This document shows, in pieces, positions 45,039-53,591 of a stretch of 64,000 bases of DNA. The stretch's first letter is position 1. Every line of letters starts with the position of its first letter. The stretch spans positions 1,798,001-1,862,000 of the forward strand of contig NZ_CP047420.1 in the NCBI RefSeq assembly GCF_009866655.1, written 5' to 3'. The stretch is from Rathayibacter sp. VKM Ac-2804 (GTDB lineage Bacteria; Actinomycetota; Actinomycetes; Actinomycetales; Microbacteriaceae). The notes below the pieces were generated by a model. It saw nothing but the letters and a program-made list of their open reading frames with translations. It had not been told where the DNA came from and did not search any database. The position numbers and the translations under genes were made by a program.

Positions 45039-45232
45039 GCTGATCGAGTAGCCCGCAGAGCGGGCGTATCGAGACCGACGTCCATGCGGCGGTCGGTCTC
45101 GATACGCCTTGTGCCGCGGCTACTCGACCAGCATGAGGACGCCGCGTGCCGCGGCTGCTCGACCAGCATGAGGACGCCGCGTGCCGCGGCTGCTCGACCA
45201 GCATGAGGACGCCGCGTTCCGCGGCTGCTCGT
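45039..45232. repeat. Intergenic palindromic repeat with expanded 35-bp tandem units (copy 4)
   Basis: Inverted unit from 45039 (CTGATCGAGTAGCCCGCAG to CGTATCGAGACC), direct unit from about 45093 (GGTCTCGATACGCC to CTACTCGACCA), then a tandem of period 35 bp: 45131-45165, 45166-45200 and the partial 45201-45231. Each unit is GCATGAGGACGCCGCGTGCC plus GCGGCTGCTCGACCA, so only the right half of the element was amplified. It lies between convergent leuA and the SQR gene. Confidence 0.85.
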
Positions 45233-45252
45233 GAGGCCGTGGCGCAGTGCCG

Positions 45253-46518
45253 TCAAGCGCGGCCCTGCAGGATGAGGTTCCAGTAGACCCAGGGGAGCAG
45301 GTAGCGGTCGGCGAGGAAGGTGAGCCGGCGCTCCTTCGCGAGACCCTTCCAGAACGGGATGGTCGGCTTCGGGCGGTACCGGTCGTCGAACTCCGCGAAG
45401 ACGACCGTCGAGCGCGAGACGACGAACGGGCAGACCGAGTAGCCGTTGTAGACCTGGGGGAGCGGCTTCCCCTTGCGCGCCGCGACGAGGTTCTTCGCCA
45501 GGGTCTTCGTCTGCTGCCGGAGCGCGCCGCCCGACTTGGAGTTCGTGGTCGCCGCGGCGTCGCCGAGCGCCCAGACCTCGGGGTGGCGCGGGTGGCGCAG
45601 CGTCAGAGGATCGACCTCGACGAAGCCGCCGACCTCCGCCTCCGCGGTCAGCCCGGTGTCCGCGAGCCAATCGGGTGCCGACTGCGGGGGCACCGCGTGC
45701 AGCACGTCGTAGGAGAGCGTCTCCCGCTGCTCGGTGCCGACCTGCCCCGCGTCGTGGTCGACGCCCAGCTGCGCGCCGCGGTGATCGTCCCCGGCGATGA
45801 CCACGGTCCGCTGCTCGGCGTCGACGGAGACCAGCTCGCGGCTGTAGCGCACGTCGATGCCGTACTCCGCCACCTTGCGCTCGAGCTCCGCGTCGATGAG
45901 CGGCATGCCGAACATCGTGGGCGTCGGCACGACGAGCACGACGTGGATGTCGTCGAGCACGCCGATCTCGCGCCAGTAGTCGCACGCGAGGTACATCGGC
46001 TTCTGCGAGGCGCCCGAGCAGGTGCCGGGGCCGCTGGGCTGGGTGAAGACGACCGTGCCGGAGCGGACTCCGCGGAGCACGCTCGACGCCTTCCGCGCGT
46101 AGTCGAACTCGTAGTTCGAGACGCCGACCGGCGACGCCATCGCCTCTGCCAGCCCGGGCACCGCGTCCCAGTCCTTCTGGATGCCGGGGCAGACGACCAG
46201 ATCGCCGTAGCCGACCTGCCGACCGGAGGCGAGGGTGACCGACTTCGCGGCGGGATCGATCGCCTCGACGCGATCGCGGATCCAGGTCACTCCCTTCGGC
46301 GTCACCGAGCCCTGCGGCCGGGTCGCCTTCGAGGCGGGAGCGGTGCCGCCCGCGACGTGGGAGAACATCGGCTGGTAGAGGTGCGTCTCGCGCGGCTCGA
46401 TCACCGCGACGTCGTCGACCCCGTAGCGGCGCAGTCGCCCCGCGACCGAGAGCCCCGCGTTCCCCCCGCCGATGATCAGCACGTCGTGTCGGTCGGTCGT
46501 GGTGCCTGCGGCAGTCAT
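45253..46518 (-). CDS. Sulfide:quinone oxidoreductase (type II, SQOR-like)
   Basis: FAD enzyme predicted to oxidise sulfide and pass electrons to quinone at the membrane. The 421-residue protein opens with the Rossmann motif VLIIGGGNAGLSVAGRLRRY and HLYQPMFSHVAGG. Both redox cysteines of the mitochondrial/type II group appear conserved: Cys167 in GTCSGASQKPMYLACDYW and Cys363 in YNGYSVCPFVVSRSTVVFAE. FDDRYRPKPTIPF also fits that group. Start ATG 46518 has a -10-like TAGGGT 7 nt upstream; the frame beyond belongs to noncoding or shadow. A segment near 243-268 is an unusual polar insert. An NDH-2-like role is less likely given the Cys pair. Confidence 0.82.
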   Translation of the reverse strand: MTAAGTTTDRHDVLIIGGGNAGLSVAGRLRRYGVDDVAVIEPRETHLYQPMFSHVAGGTAPASKATRPQGSVTPKGVTWIRDRVEAIDPAAKSVTLASGRQVGYGDLVVCPGIQKDWDAVPGLAEAMASPVGVSNYEFDYARKASSVLRGVRSGTVVFTQPSGPGTCSGASQKPMYLACDYWREIGVLDDIHVVLVVPTPTMFGMPLIDAELERKVAEYGIDVRYSRELVSVDAEQRTVVIAGDDHRGAQLGVDHDAGQVGTEQRETLSYDVLHAVPPQSAPDWLADTGLTAEAEVGGFVEVDPLTLRHPRHPEVWALGDAAATTNSKSGGALRQQTKTLAKNLVAARKGKPLPQVYNGYSVCPFVVSRSTVVFAEFDDRYRPKPTIPFWKGLAKERRLTFLADRYLLPWVYWNLILQGRA

Positions 46519-46525
46519 GCTGCCC

Positions 46526-46531
46526 ACCCTA
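46526..46531 (-). promoter_or_regulatory. Candidate -10 hexamer for leaderless SQR gene
   Basis: On the minus strand TAGGGT ends 7 nt before the ATG at 46518. Confidence 0.45.
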
Positions 46532-46589
46532 GGTCGGACCCCCGACACGGGCCCGGGCTTCCGCGGACCGCTCCGACGTGCATCCGCTC

Positions 46590-47258
46590 TCAGCCGCGCT
46601 TGCGCCAGCCGAGGCGCGGCACCCGGCTCAGCGCCCGCTGCTCGGGCAGGCTCCAGCCGTAGCGCACCGCCAGCAGCCGGATGACCGCCGTGACGAGCAC
46701 CGCGATCGGCGCCGCGTAGTCGATCACCATCCCGAACCGCAGCGCGACCACCAGCACCACCGTGCCGCCCGTCGCGGCGATCGCGTAGAGCGAGCCCACG
46801 TGCATCAGGGCGATCGGCCGGTTCAGCAGGATGTCGCGGATCACCGACCCGCCGACGGCCGAGACGGTCCCGACGAACACCGCGGGCACCTCCGGAACGC
46901 CGAGCGAGAGCGCCTTCGTCGTGCCGATCGCGCCGAAGAGGCCGATCGTCAGAGCGTCGAGCGCCGTGATCGTGCCGTCGACGCGGTTGAGCACGTGCTG
47001 CAGCAGCATCCCGAAGAGCGAGGCCGTCACCGCGACGATCAGGTAGGCGTTGGTGTGCAGCGCCACGAGCGGTGTCTGCAGCAGCAGGTCGCGCAGCACG
47101 CCGCCGCCGAGTCCCGTCGCCGTGCCGATGATCGTGACCCCGAGCAGGTCGATCCGCCGGTCGCGGAACTCGCCCGCGAACATCGCGCCCTGCAGGCAGC
47201 CGATCGCGATGGCGAGGAGGTCGGCCCAGGCGGGGATCTCGAAGAGGGAGGCTGCCAC
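46590..47258 (-). CDS. TRIC-type cation channel / UPF0126 membrane protein
   Basis: The 222-residue protein has two homologous three-helix halves plus one, as in the UPF0126/TRIC family. The half-signature [20 protein letters not shown] near residue 48 repeats as [20 protein letters not shown] near residue 132; GGG-hR-D kinks line the pore in characterised members. The C-terminus is basic ([12 protein letters not shown]). GTG start 47258. Ion preference is not known here. It is convergent to nothing and divergent from recO, 81 bp apart. Confidence 0.9.
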   Translation of the reverse strand: MAASLFEIPAWADLLAIAIGCLQGAMFAGEFRDRRIDLLGVTIIGTATGLGGGVLRDLLLQTPLVALHTNAYLIVAVTASLFGMLLQHVLNRVDGTITALDALTIGLFGAIGTTKALSLGVPEVPAVFVGTVSAVGGSVIRDILLNRPIALMHVGSLYAIAATGGTVVLVVALRFGMVIDYAAPIAVLVTAVIRLLAVRYGWSLPEQRALSRVPRLGWRKRG

Positions 47259-47326
47259 CGGGACATCGTTCCACGGCGCAGGCCGGGCGGGGGCGGCGGC
47301 ACCGCCGGCTTGTCAGGGGTGGGGAG

Positions 47327-47332
47327 GATAAT
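47327..47332 (+). promoter_or_regulatory. Candidate -10 hexamer for leaderless recO
   Basis: GATAAT ends 7 nt before the ATG at 47340 with no ribosome-binding site. Confidence 0.5.
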
Positions 47333-47339
47333 CGAGTCC

Positions 47340-48062
47340 ATGCCCACCTACCGTGACGAAGCCGTCGTGCTGCGCACCCACAAGCTGGGCGAGGCCGACC
47401 GCATCGTGACGCTGCTCTCGCGAAGCCACGGCAAGATCCGCGCGGTCGCGAAGGGCGTGCGCAAGACGGGCTCCAAGTTCGGCTCGCGGCTCGAGCCGTT
47501 CATGGTGGCCGACCTCCAGCTCTACGAGGGCCGGAGCCTCGACATCGTCACCCAGGCCGAGTCGCTCGGCGCCTACGGCGCGATCATCGCCGCCGACTAC
47601 GACAGCTACACCGCGGCGAGCGCGATGGTCGAGACGGCCGACCGGCTCACCGACGCGGACGCCTCGCTGCAGCAGTACCTGCTGCTCGTCGGCGCCCTGC
47701 GCTCGCTCTCGAAGCACGAGCACGAGCCGGTGCTCACCCTCGACTCCTACCTGCTGCGCGCCCTCTCGATCGCCGGCTGGGCGCCGAGCTTCGAGGACTG
47801 CGCCCGCTGCGGTGCGCCCGGCCCGCACGGCGCGGTCGTCGTCCAGCTCGGCGGGGTCGTCTGCGAGGACTGCACACCGCCCGGCGCCCCGCGGGTCGCC
47901 CCCGAGGTGGTCGTCCTCCTCGGCGCCCTGCTCACGGGAGACTGGGGGCACGCCGAGACGACGGAGCCCTCGACCCGCTCCCGAGCGAGCGGCGTGGTCG
48001 CCGCCTACACCCAGTGGCACCTCGAGCGCGGACTGAGATCTCTGGAGCACGTCACCCGATGA
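47340..48062 (+). CDS. recO: DNA repair protein RecO
   Basis: Mediator that loads RecA on SSB-coated DNA. The 240-residue protein has the OB-fold N-domain ([40 protein letters not shown]) and a C-terminal helical domain with a zinc site in [12 protein letters not shown] and [12 protein letters not shown]. Start ATG 47340. It overlaps uppS by 4 bp, the usual actinobacterial pair. Confidence 0.96.
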   Translation: MPTYRDEAVVLRTHKLGEADRIVTLLSRSHGKIRAVAKGVRKTGSKFGSRLEPFMVADLQLYEGRSLDIVTQAESLGAYGAIIAADYDSYTAASAMVETADRLTDADASLQQYLLLVGALRSLSKHEHEPVLTLDSYLLRALSIAGWAPSFEDCARCGAPGPHGAVVVQLGGVVCEDCTPPGAPRVAPEVVVLLGALLTGDWGHAETTEPSTRSRASGVVAAYTQWHLERGLRSLEHVTR

Positions 48063-48862
48063 AGCCCTTCACCCACAAGGACGCCGTGGCGTTCCGCCCC
48101 CTCGACTGGACCGGCGTGCACCCGCCGGAGCTGCCGCGCAAGGCCGTCCCCGAGCACGTCGCGATCGTGATGGACGGCAACGGCCGCTGGGCCAACTCCC
48201 GTGGGCTGACGCGGGTGGAGGGCCACAAGCGCGGCGAGGCGTCGCTGCTCGACGTGGTCGCGGGAGCGATCCAGATCGGCGTGAAGCACCTCAGCGTCTA
48301 CGCCTTCTCTACCGAGAACTGGAAGCGCTCGCCCGACGAGGTGCGCTTCCTGATGGGCTTCAACCGCGACGTGCTGCACCGCCGCCGCGACCAGCTCAAC
48401 GAGTGGGGCGTCCGCGTGCGCTGGGCCGGCCGGAAGCCCCGGCTCTGGGCGTCGGTCGTCAACGAGCTGCAGTACGCCGAGAAGCTGACCGCGGGCAACG
48501 ACGTCCTCACGCTGACGATGTGCGTCAACTACGGCGGCCGCACCGAGATCGCCGACGCGGTGCAGCGGATCGCGGCCGAGGTCGCGGCCGGCCGGCTGAA
48601 GCCGTCCGGCATCACCGAGAAGACGATCGGCAAGGCGCTCTATCTGCCGGACATGCCGGACGTCGACCTCTTCGTGCGCTCCTCCGGCGAGCAGCGCACC
48701 AGCAACTTCCTGCTCTGGCAGAGCGCCTACGCCGAGATGGTCTTCCTCGACCGGCTCTGGCCCGACTTCACCCGCGAGGACCTCTGGGGCGCGATCGAGC
48801 ACTACGCCGGCCGCACCCGCCGCTTCGGCGGCGCGGTCGACGTGCCGGGGGCGTCGGCATGA
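48059..48862 (+). CDS. uppS: Isoprenyl transferase (undecaprenyl diphosphate synthase type)
   Basis: Cis-prenyltransferase that makes the polyprenyl carrier for cell-wall synthesis. The 267-residue protein has [20 protein letters not shown] with the catalytic Asp, [20 protein letters not shown], and the C-terminal [20 protein letters not shown] and [18 protein letters not shown]. Start ATG 48059 overlaps recO, and its stop overlaps the oxidoreductase gene. Chain length cannot be read from the sequence alone. Confidence 0.95.
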   Translation: MKPFTHKDAVAFRPLDWTGVHPPELPRKAVPEHVAIVMDGNGRWANSRGLTRVEGHKRGEASLLDVVAGAIQIGVKHLSVYAFSTENWKRSPDEVRFLMGFNRDVLHRRRDQLNEWGVRVRWAGRKPRLWASVVNELQYAEKLTAGNDVLTLTMCVNYGGRTEIADAVQRIAAEVAAGRLKPSGITEKTIGKALYLPDMPDVDLFVRSSGEQRTSNFLLWQSAYAEMVFLDRLWPDFTREDLWGAIEHYAGRTRRFGGAVDVPGASA

Positions 48863-49896
48863 CCGGGGGTGGGACCGTCCGCGTCGGACTCGTCGGCTAC
48901 GGGCTCGCGGGCCGCGTCTTCCACGCTCCGTTCCTGGAGGCGGAACCGGACGTCGCGCTGGTCGCGATCTCGACGAGCGACCCCGAGCGAGCGGCGGCGG
49001 CGGCGGACGCGCATCCCGGCGCGCGGATCGTCGCCGGGCTCGACGAGGTGCTCGCTGAGCGGCCCGACCTGGTCGTCCTCGCGACACCGCCCTCCGTGCA
49101 CCGCGAGCAGGCCGAGCAGGTGCTCGCCGCCGGAGTCGCGGTGGTGATCGACAAGCCGTTCGCGCCGAGCACGGCGGACGTCGACGCGATCCTCGCCGCG
49201 TCCGAGGCGGGCGGGGCGCCCGTCTTCGTCTTCCAGAACCGCCGGTGGGACGCCGACTTCCTCACCCTGCGCAGGCTCCTGGCGGAGGGCGCGCTCGGCG
49301 ACGTGATCCGCTTCGAGTCGACCTTCGAGCGCTGGAGCGCCCCGAAGACCGGCCGCTGGCAGACGGCGATCGGGCCGGAGCAGGGCGGCGGCATCCTCTT
49401 CGATCTCGGCAGCCACCTCGTCGACCAGGCTCTGGTGCTCTTCGGCCCGGCCGTCGTCACCGCCGCGGAGACCCGCGTCGTGCACGAGGGCGGTGCGAGC
49501 GAGGACGACGCCTTCGTCTCGCTGCTCCACGAGTCCGGCGTGCGCTCGCACCTGACGATGAGCCGGGTCGCCCGCGCCTGCGCACCTCGCTTCCGGGTGC
49601 TCGGGACGCGCGCCGCCTTCTCGGTCGACGGCCTCGACCCGCAGGAGGGCGCGCTGCGCAGCGGCGGTGCGACTCCGCTGGACGAGGACTTCGGCGTCGT
49701 CCCCGCCGGCGCGGAGGGAGCGCTCGTCGACGAGCACGGGAGCGCGGCCGTCCCGAGCGAGCGCGGGCACTACGCCGCCTTCCTCGCCGGAGTCGCCCGC
49801 ACGCTGCTCGACGGGGCCCCGTCGCCGGTCGACGTCCGCGAGGCGAGAGCCGTGGTCGCGCTGATCGAGCAGGCGCACGCCCTCGCGGCACGGTGA
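48859..49896 (+). CDS. Gfo/Idh/MocA family oxidoreductase
   Basis: The 345-residue NAD(P)-dependent dehydrogenase has a Rossmann N-domain ([60 protein letters not shown] with the EKP-type lysine as DKP) and a C-terminal alpha/beta domain ([20 protein letters not shown]). It resembles YdgJ-like enzymes acting on sugars or inositols; the substrate is unknown. ATGA overlap with uppS places it in the recO operon. Confidence 0.9.
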   Translation: MTGGGTVRVGLVGYGLAGRVFHAPFLEAEPDVALVAISTSDPERAAAAADAHPGARIVAGLDEVLAERPDLVVLATPPSVHREQAEQVLAAGVAVVIDKPFAPSTADVDAILAASEAGGAPVFVFQNRRWDADFLTLRRLLAEGALGDVIRFESTFERWSAPKTGRWQTAIGPEQGGGILFDLGSHLVDQALVLFGPAVVTAAETRVVHEGGASEDDAFVSLLHESGVRSHLTMSRVARACAPRFRVLGTRAAFSVDGLDPQEGALRSGGATPLDEDFGVVPAGAEGALVDEHGSAAVPSERGHYAAFLAGVARTLLDGAPSPVDVREARAVVALIEQAHALAAR

Positions 49897-49960
49897 CGCA
49901 CGACGCGCCCGGAGCCGCCGCGAGGTTGGCGATCCGGGCGCCGAGGGGGATCCTCGGAGG

Positions 49961-51019
49961 GTGAGCACCGCACCTCCGGCCCCCGCCGATCTCCGAGCGC
50001 TGTTCCCCGGCGCCCGCGGCTATCACAACGCCTGCACGCTGGGGCTGCCGCCGCGCGCGACCGCCGACGCGCTGCGCGCCGATCTCGACGAGTGGTCCGC
50101 CGGCGAGAACACCGCCGCGGGCTACGGCGCCGTCGCCGAGCGCGCGCGCGCCGCCTTCGCCGACATCGCCGGAGTGCCGGTCGACCGGGTCGCGATCGGC
50201 TCGCAGACCTCGGCGATGGCGGCCGTCCTCGCGGCCTCGCTCCCGGACGGCGCGCACGTCCTCTGCATCGACGGAGACTTCTCCTCGATCGTCTTCCCCT
50301 TCCTCGCCCAGGCTCACCGCGGCGTCGTGGTGCGCTCCGTGCCGCTGGAGGCGCTGGCGGACTCGATCGAGGACGCCGACGACCTCGTCGTCTTCTCGGC
50401 CGTGCAGTCGAGCAGCGGGGCGCTCGCCGATCTGGATGCGGTCGTCGAGGCCGCCGCCCGACACGGTGTGCGCACGGCCTGCGACCTGACCCAGGCGGCG
50501 GGCGTGCTGCCGGTCGACGCCTCCCGCTTCGACGCGACCCTCACCCACGCCTACAAGTGGCTCTGCTCGCCGCGCGGTGTCGCCTTCCTCACCGTCTCGC
50601 CGGAGTACGCGGCCGAGCTGCTGCCGGTGCAGGCCGGCTGGTACTCGGGGGAGGACGTCTGGTCCTCCTGCTACGGACCGGCGATGCACCTGGCCGAGAA
50701 CGCCCGCCGCTTCGACGTCTCGCCCGCCTGGCAGGCGTTCGTCGGGGCGGAGGCGTCGCTCGAGCTGTTCCGCTCCCTCGATCTCTCCGCCGTCTGGGCG
50801 CGCGCCTCCGGGCTGGGGGATCAGCTCTGCGAGCGCCTCGACCGGCCGCCGCAGCACCGGGCGATCGTCTCCTGGCCGGACCAGGACGGCGCCGACCTGG
50901 CGCGCCTGCAGGCCGCAGGGCTGCGCGTCTCGGGCCGCGGCGGGCGCCTGCGGGTCGCCTTCCACCTCTGGAACGACGAGTCCGACGTCGACGAGCTCGT
51001 CCGGGTCCTCCGGGAATAG
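49961..51019 (+). CDS. Class V aminotransferase-like PLP enzyme
   Basis: The 352-residue fold-type I PLP enzyme has GARGYHNACTLGLPPRATAD, IGSQTSAMAAVLAASLPDGA, ACDLTQAAGVLPVDASRFDA (PLP Asp/Gln region) and the Schiff-base Lys in LTHAYKWLCSPRGVAFLTVS. It resembles kynureninase/cysteine desulfurase relatives; no Cys-loop of IscS/SufS type is evident, so a desulfurase role is not supported. GTG start with GGAGG directly upstream. Substrate unknown. Confidence 0.85.
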   Translation: MSTAPPAPADLRALFPGARGYHNACTLGLPPRATADALRADLDEWSAGENTAAGYGAVAERARAAFADIAGVPVDRVAIGSQTSAMAAVLAASLPDGAHVLCIDGDFSSIVFPFLAQAHRGVVVRSVPLEALADSIEDADDLVVFSAVQSSSGALADLDAVVEAAARHGVRTACDLTQAAGVLPVDASRFDATLTHAYKWLCSPRGVAFLTVSPEYAAELLPVQAGWYSGEDVWSSCYGPAMHLAENARRFDVSPAWQAFVGAEASLELFRSLDLSAVWARASGLGDQLCERLDRPPQHRAIVSWPDQDGADLARLQAAGLRVSGRGGRLRVAFHLWNDESDVDELVRVLRE

Positions 51020-51046
51020 CTCCCGGCGGCGGCGGTTGTCCTCGGA

Positions 51047-51727
51047 GTGAGCGAAGCGCAGACCCCCATCACCGTCGACATCTGGTCCGACATCGCGTGC
51101 CCCTGGTGCTATATCGGCAAGCGGAAGTTCGAGCGGGGGCTGGCGGCGTTCCGCGCCGCGAACCCCGACGCGCCCGAGGTCGCGGTCGAGTACCGCAGCT
51201 TCGAGCTGTCGCCGGAGACGCCGGAGGACTACCGCGGCGGCACTGCCGAGTTCCTCGCGCAGCACAAGGGCGTCCCGCTCGAGCAGGCGCAGCAGATGCT
51301 CGACTCGGTGACCGCGATCGCGGCGGGCGTCGACCTCGACTACCACTTCGAGTCGGTCGTGCACGTGAAGACCGTCCGGGCGCACCAGGCGCTGCACCAC
51401 GCGAAGGCGAACGGGCTGCAGCTCGAGCTCAAGGAGCGGCTGCTCCGGGCCTACTTCGTCGAGGGGCGCGACCTCGCGGACTCCGACGTCCTGGCCGCCC
51501 TCTCAGCGGAGGTCGGCCTCGACGCCGACGAGGTGCGGCGCGCGCTCGACGAGCAGCGGCACCTCGCCGACGTGCGGTCCGACATCGCGCAGGCCCGCGA
51601 GTACGGGATCAACGGCGTGCCGTTCTTCGTGCTCGACGGCCGCTTCGGGGTCTCGGGCGCGCAGGAGCCGACCGCGTTCACCGAGGTGCTCGAGCACGTG
51701 CTGTCGCAGCGGGCGGTCGTCTCGTGA
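51047..51727 (+). CDS. DsbA family (FrnE-like) oxidoreductase
   Basis: The 226-residue cytosolic thioredoxin-fold protein has VDIWSDIACPWCYIGKRKFE with the CPWC active site near residue 18, a helical insertion, and the cis-Pro region EYGINGVPFFVLDGRFGVSG. This is the FrnE/2-hydroxychromene isomerase-like DsbA subgroup, with no signal peptide. GTG start at 51047. It overlaps a 43-codon ORF by 4 bp (GTGA). Confidence 0.92.
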   Translation: MSEAQTPITVDIWSDIACPWCYIGKRKFERGLAAFRAANPDAPEVAVEYRSFELSPETPEDYRGGTAEFLAQHKGVPLEQAQQMLDSVTAIAAGVDLDYHFESVVHVKTVRAHQALHHAKANGLQLELKERLLRAYFVEGRDLADSDVLAALSAEVGLDADEVRRALDEQRHLADVRSDIAQAREYGINGVPFFVLDGRFGVSGAQEPTAFTEVLEHVLSQRAVVS

Positions 51728-51855
51728 CCGATCGAGCGCCGGTCGCGCCGTTCGAGATGCTCGGCGCGGCGGACGTGCCGATCTGCGAGGACGGGGTCTG
51801 CGCGGTGCCGGCGCCTGCCGCTCCCGCGATCAGCGAGCGGGCTCCTCGACCGTGA
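51724..51855 (+). CDS. Small Cys-containing ORF after the DsbA-family gene
   Basis: A 43-residue ORF reading MTDRAPVAPFEMLGAADVPI then CEDGVCAVPAPAAPAISER. GTG start overlaps the DsbA-family stop (GTGA), like true coupled genes in this window. The two cysteines (CEDGVC) could be a redox or metal pair. It overlaps the convergent ybaK gene by 26 bp. Too short to recognise; coding status rests on the overlap and the Cys pair. Confidence 0.45.
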   Translation: MTDRAPVAPFEMLGAADVPICEDGVCAVPAPAAPAISERAPRP

Positions 51856-52357
51856 TGTCGGCGACGGTCGCTCCGTAGGCGGCGATCAGCGCGTCCGCCT
51901 CGACGAAGGCGCTCCGGCCGCTGGTGCCTGCGCCCATCGCGATCCGGCGGCCGACGATCCGCTCGTCTGCGACGACGGGCCAGGCGGTGGTGGAGCCGAT
52001 CGGCGTGATGGTGCCGCGGCGGTAGCCCGTCGCCTCCAGGGCCACCGACTCGTCCGGCAGCCGCAGCTTGTTCACGCCGACCACCGCGCGCAGCAGCGGC
52101 CAGGAGATCTGCCGCCCGCCGGGCACCAGCGCGAAGACGAAGCCGCCGTCGTGGCGCTTCACCACCAGCGACTTCACGATCGAGCCGGGCTCGATGCCCA
52201 GCAGCGCGGCCGCCTCGGCCAGGCTCCCGGCCTCCGGGCGGTCGACGATCTCGACGTCGAGTCCACGCTCACGCGCGTCCGCCTCGAAACGCGTCGGTCC
52301 GTCCTGCACGGTGCCGTTCTCCACGGTGCCGTCCTCCACGGTGCCGTTCCCGTCCAT
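51830..52357 (-). CDS. YbaK/EbsC-type aminoacyl-tRNA deacylase
   Basis: The 175-residue protein hydrolyses mischarged tRNA (Cys-tRNA-Pro in characterised members). The YbaK core shows SLAEAAALLGIEPGSIVKSL with VVKRHDGGFVFALVPGGRQI, then VNKLRLPDESVALEATGYRR, and GTITPIGSTTAWPVVADERI. The first 20 residues are a repeat, NGTVEDG-TVENG-TVQDG, encoded by three 15-bp units (ACGGTGCCGTYCTCC on the plus strand, about 52311-52352). The ATG at 52357 follows GGAGAGGTGGGG. Each unit also holds a GTG, so shorter products are possible. Confidence 0.88.
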   Translation of the reverse strand: MDGNGTVEDGTVENGTVQDGPTRFEADARERGLDVEIVDRPEAGSLAEAAALLGIEPGSIVKSLVVKRHDGGFVFALVPGGRQISWPLLRAVVGVNKLRLPDESVALEATGYRRGTITPIGSTTAWPVVADERIVGRRIAMGAGTSGRSAFVEADALIAAYGATVADITVEEPAR

Positions 52358-52418
52358 CCGTCCCCACCTCTCCGCTCGTTCGCCTTCCCCAACACAGGAT
52401 CTGGGAGAATCGATACCG

Positions 52419-53591
52419 ATGTCCTCCACTCTCATGGCCGCCCCGCCCGCGCGCACCGCGCCGGCGCTCCGGATCGGCCCCCTCGAACTCGACGCCCCCG
52501 TCGTCCTCGCGCCCATGGCCGGGATCACCAACACGGCGTTCCGCCGACTCTGCCGCGAGTTCGGGAACGGCCTGTACGTGAGCGAGATGATCACGTCCCG
52601 CGCGCTCGTCGAGCGCACCCCGGAGTCGATGCGCCTCATCCGTCACCACCCGAGCGAGAAGGTCCGCTCGATCCAGCTCTACGGGGTCGACCCGAAGACG
52701 GTCGCCGAGGCGGTCACCATGCTCGTCGCGGAGGACCGCGCCGACCACATCGACCTCAACTTCGGCTGCCCCGTCGCCAAGGTCACCCGCAAGGGCGGGG
52801 GAGCGGCACTGCCGTGGAAGCTCCCGCTGTTCCGGCAGATCGTCGAGGGCGCGGTGAGGGCCGCGGGCGACGTCCCGCTGACCGTCAAGATGCGCAAGGG
52901 CATCGACTCCGACCACCTCACCTACCTCGAGGCCGGCCGGGCGGCGGAGGGCGCGGGAGTCGCCTCCATCGCGCTGCACGCGCGCACCGCCTCCGAGTTC
53001 TACAGCGGCCAGGCCGACTGGTCGGCGATCGCGATCCTCAAGCAGGCGATCTCGAGCGTGCCGGTGCTGGGCAACGGCGACATCTGGTCGGCCGAGGACG
53101 CGCTGCGGATGATGAGCGAGACGGGCTGCGACGGCGTCGTCGTCGGGCGCGGCTGCCTCGGCCGCCCGTGGCTCTTCGGCGACCTCGCCGCCGCGTTCGC
53201 CGGCTCGGACGAGCGCTTCACGCCCACCCTCGGCCAGGTCGCCACGGCCTTCCGCCGGCACGCCCAGCTGATTTGCGAGTTCTTCGAGAGCGAGGAGCGC
53301 GGCTGCCGCGACATCCGCAAGCACGTCGCCTGGTACTTCAAGGGCTACCCGGTCGGCGGCGACCTGCGCGCGCGGATGGCCTCCGTGGTCACCCTCGCCG
53401 AGCTCGACGAGCTGCTCGCCACCCTCGATCCCGACGTGCCGTACCCCGGCGAGGCGGCCGAGGGCCAGCGCGGCCGCGCCGGCTCGCCGAAGACGCCGTC
53501 GCTGCCCGACCGCTGGCTCGAGTCCCGCGAGCTGAACGCCGACCAGCGCGACGCCGTCTCGGCCGCCGAGATCCACCACAGCGGTGGATGA
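52419..53591 (+). CDS. dusB: tRNA dihydrouridine synthase (DusB family)
   Basis: FMN enzyme that reduces uridines in tRNA. The 390-residue protein has APVVLAPMAGITNTAFRRLC, LYVSEMITSRALVERTPESM, HIDLNFGCPVAKVTRKGGGA (catalytic Cys in GCP), IALHARTASEFYSGQADWSA and PVLGNGDIWSAEDALRMMSE. The C-terminal helical domain is shorter than in E. coli DusC. Start ATG 52419; a -10-like GAGAAT lies at 52405-52410. It overlaps dgt by 8 bp. Confidence 0.94.
   Translation: MSSTLMAAPPARTAPALRIGPLELDAPVVLAPMAGITNTAFRRLCREFGNGLYVSEMITSRALVERTPESMRLIRHHPSEKVRSIQLYGVDPKTVAEAVTMLVAEDRADHIDLNFGCPVAKVTRKGGGAALPWKLPLFRQIVEGAVRAAGDVPLTVKMRKGIDSDHLTYLEAGRAAEGAGVASIALHARTASEFYSGQADWSAIAILKQAISSVPVLGNGDIWSAEDALRMMSETGCDGVVVGRGCLGRPWLFGDLAAAFAGSDERFTPTLGQVATAFRRHAQLICEFFESEERGCRDIRKHVAWYFKGYPVGGDLRARMASVVTLAELDELLATLDPDVPYPGEAAEGQRGRAGSPKTPSLPDRWLESRELNADQRDAVSAAEIHHSGG

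Noticed and set aside
45253-47274. Single large minus-strand protein fused across the SQR and TRIC genes
   Set aside because: The part upstream of 46518 is a shadow of the TRIC-type channel gene in another frame; only 45253-46518 carries FAD-enzyme motifs.
49961-51019. Cysteine desulfurase (IscS/SufS) call for the class V enzyme
   Set aside because: The PLP lysine context fits class V, but no catalytic Cys loop and no isc/suf neighbours are seen.
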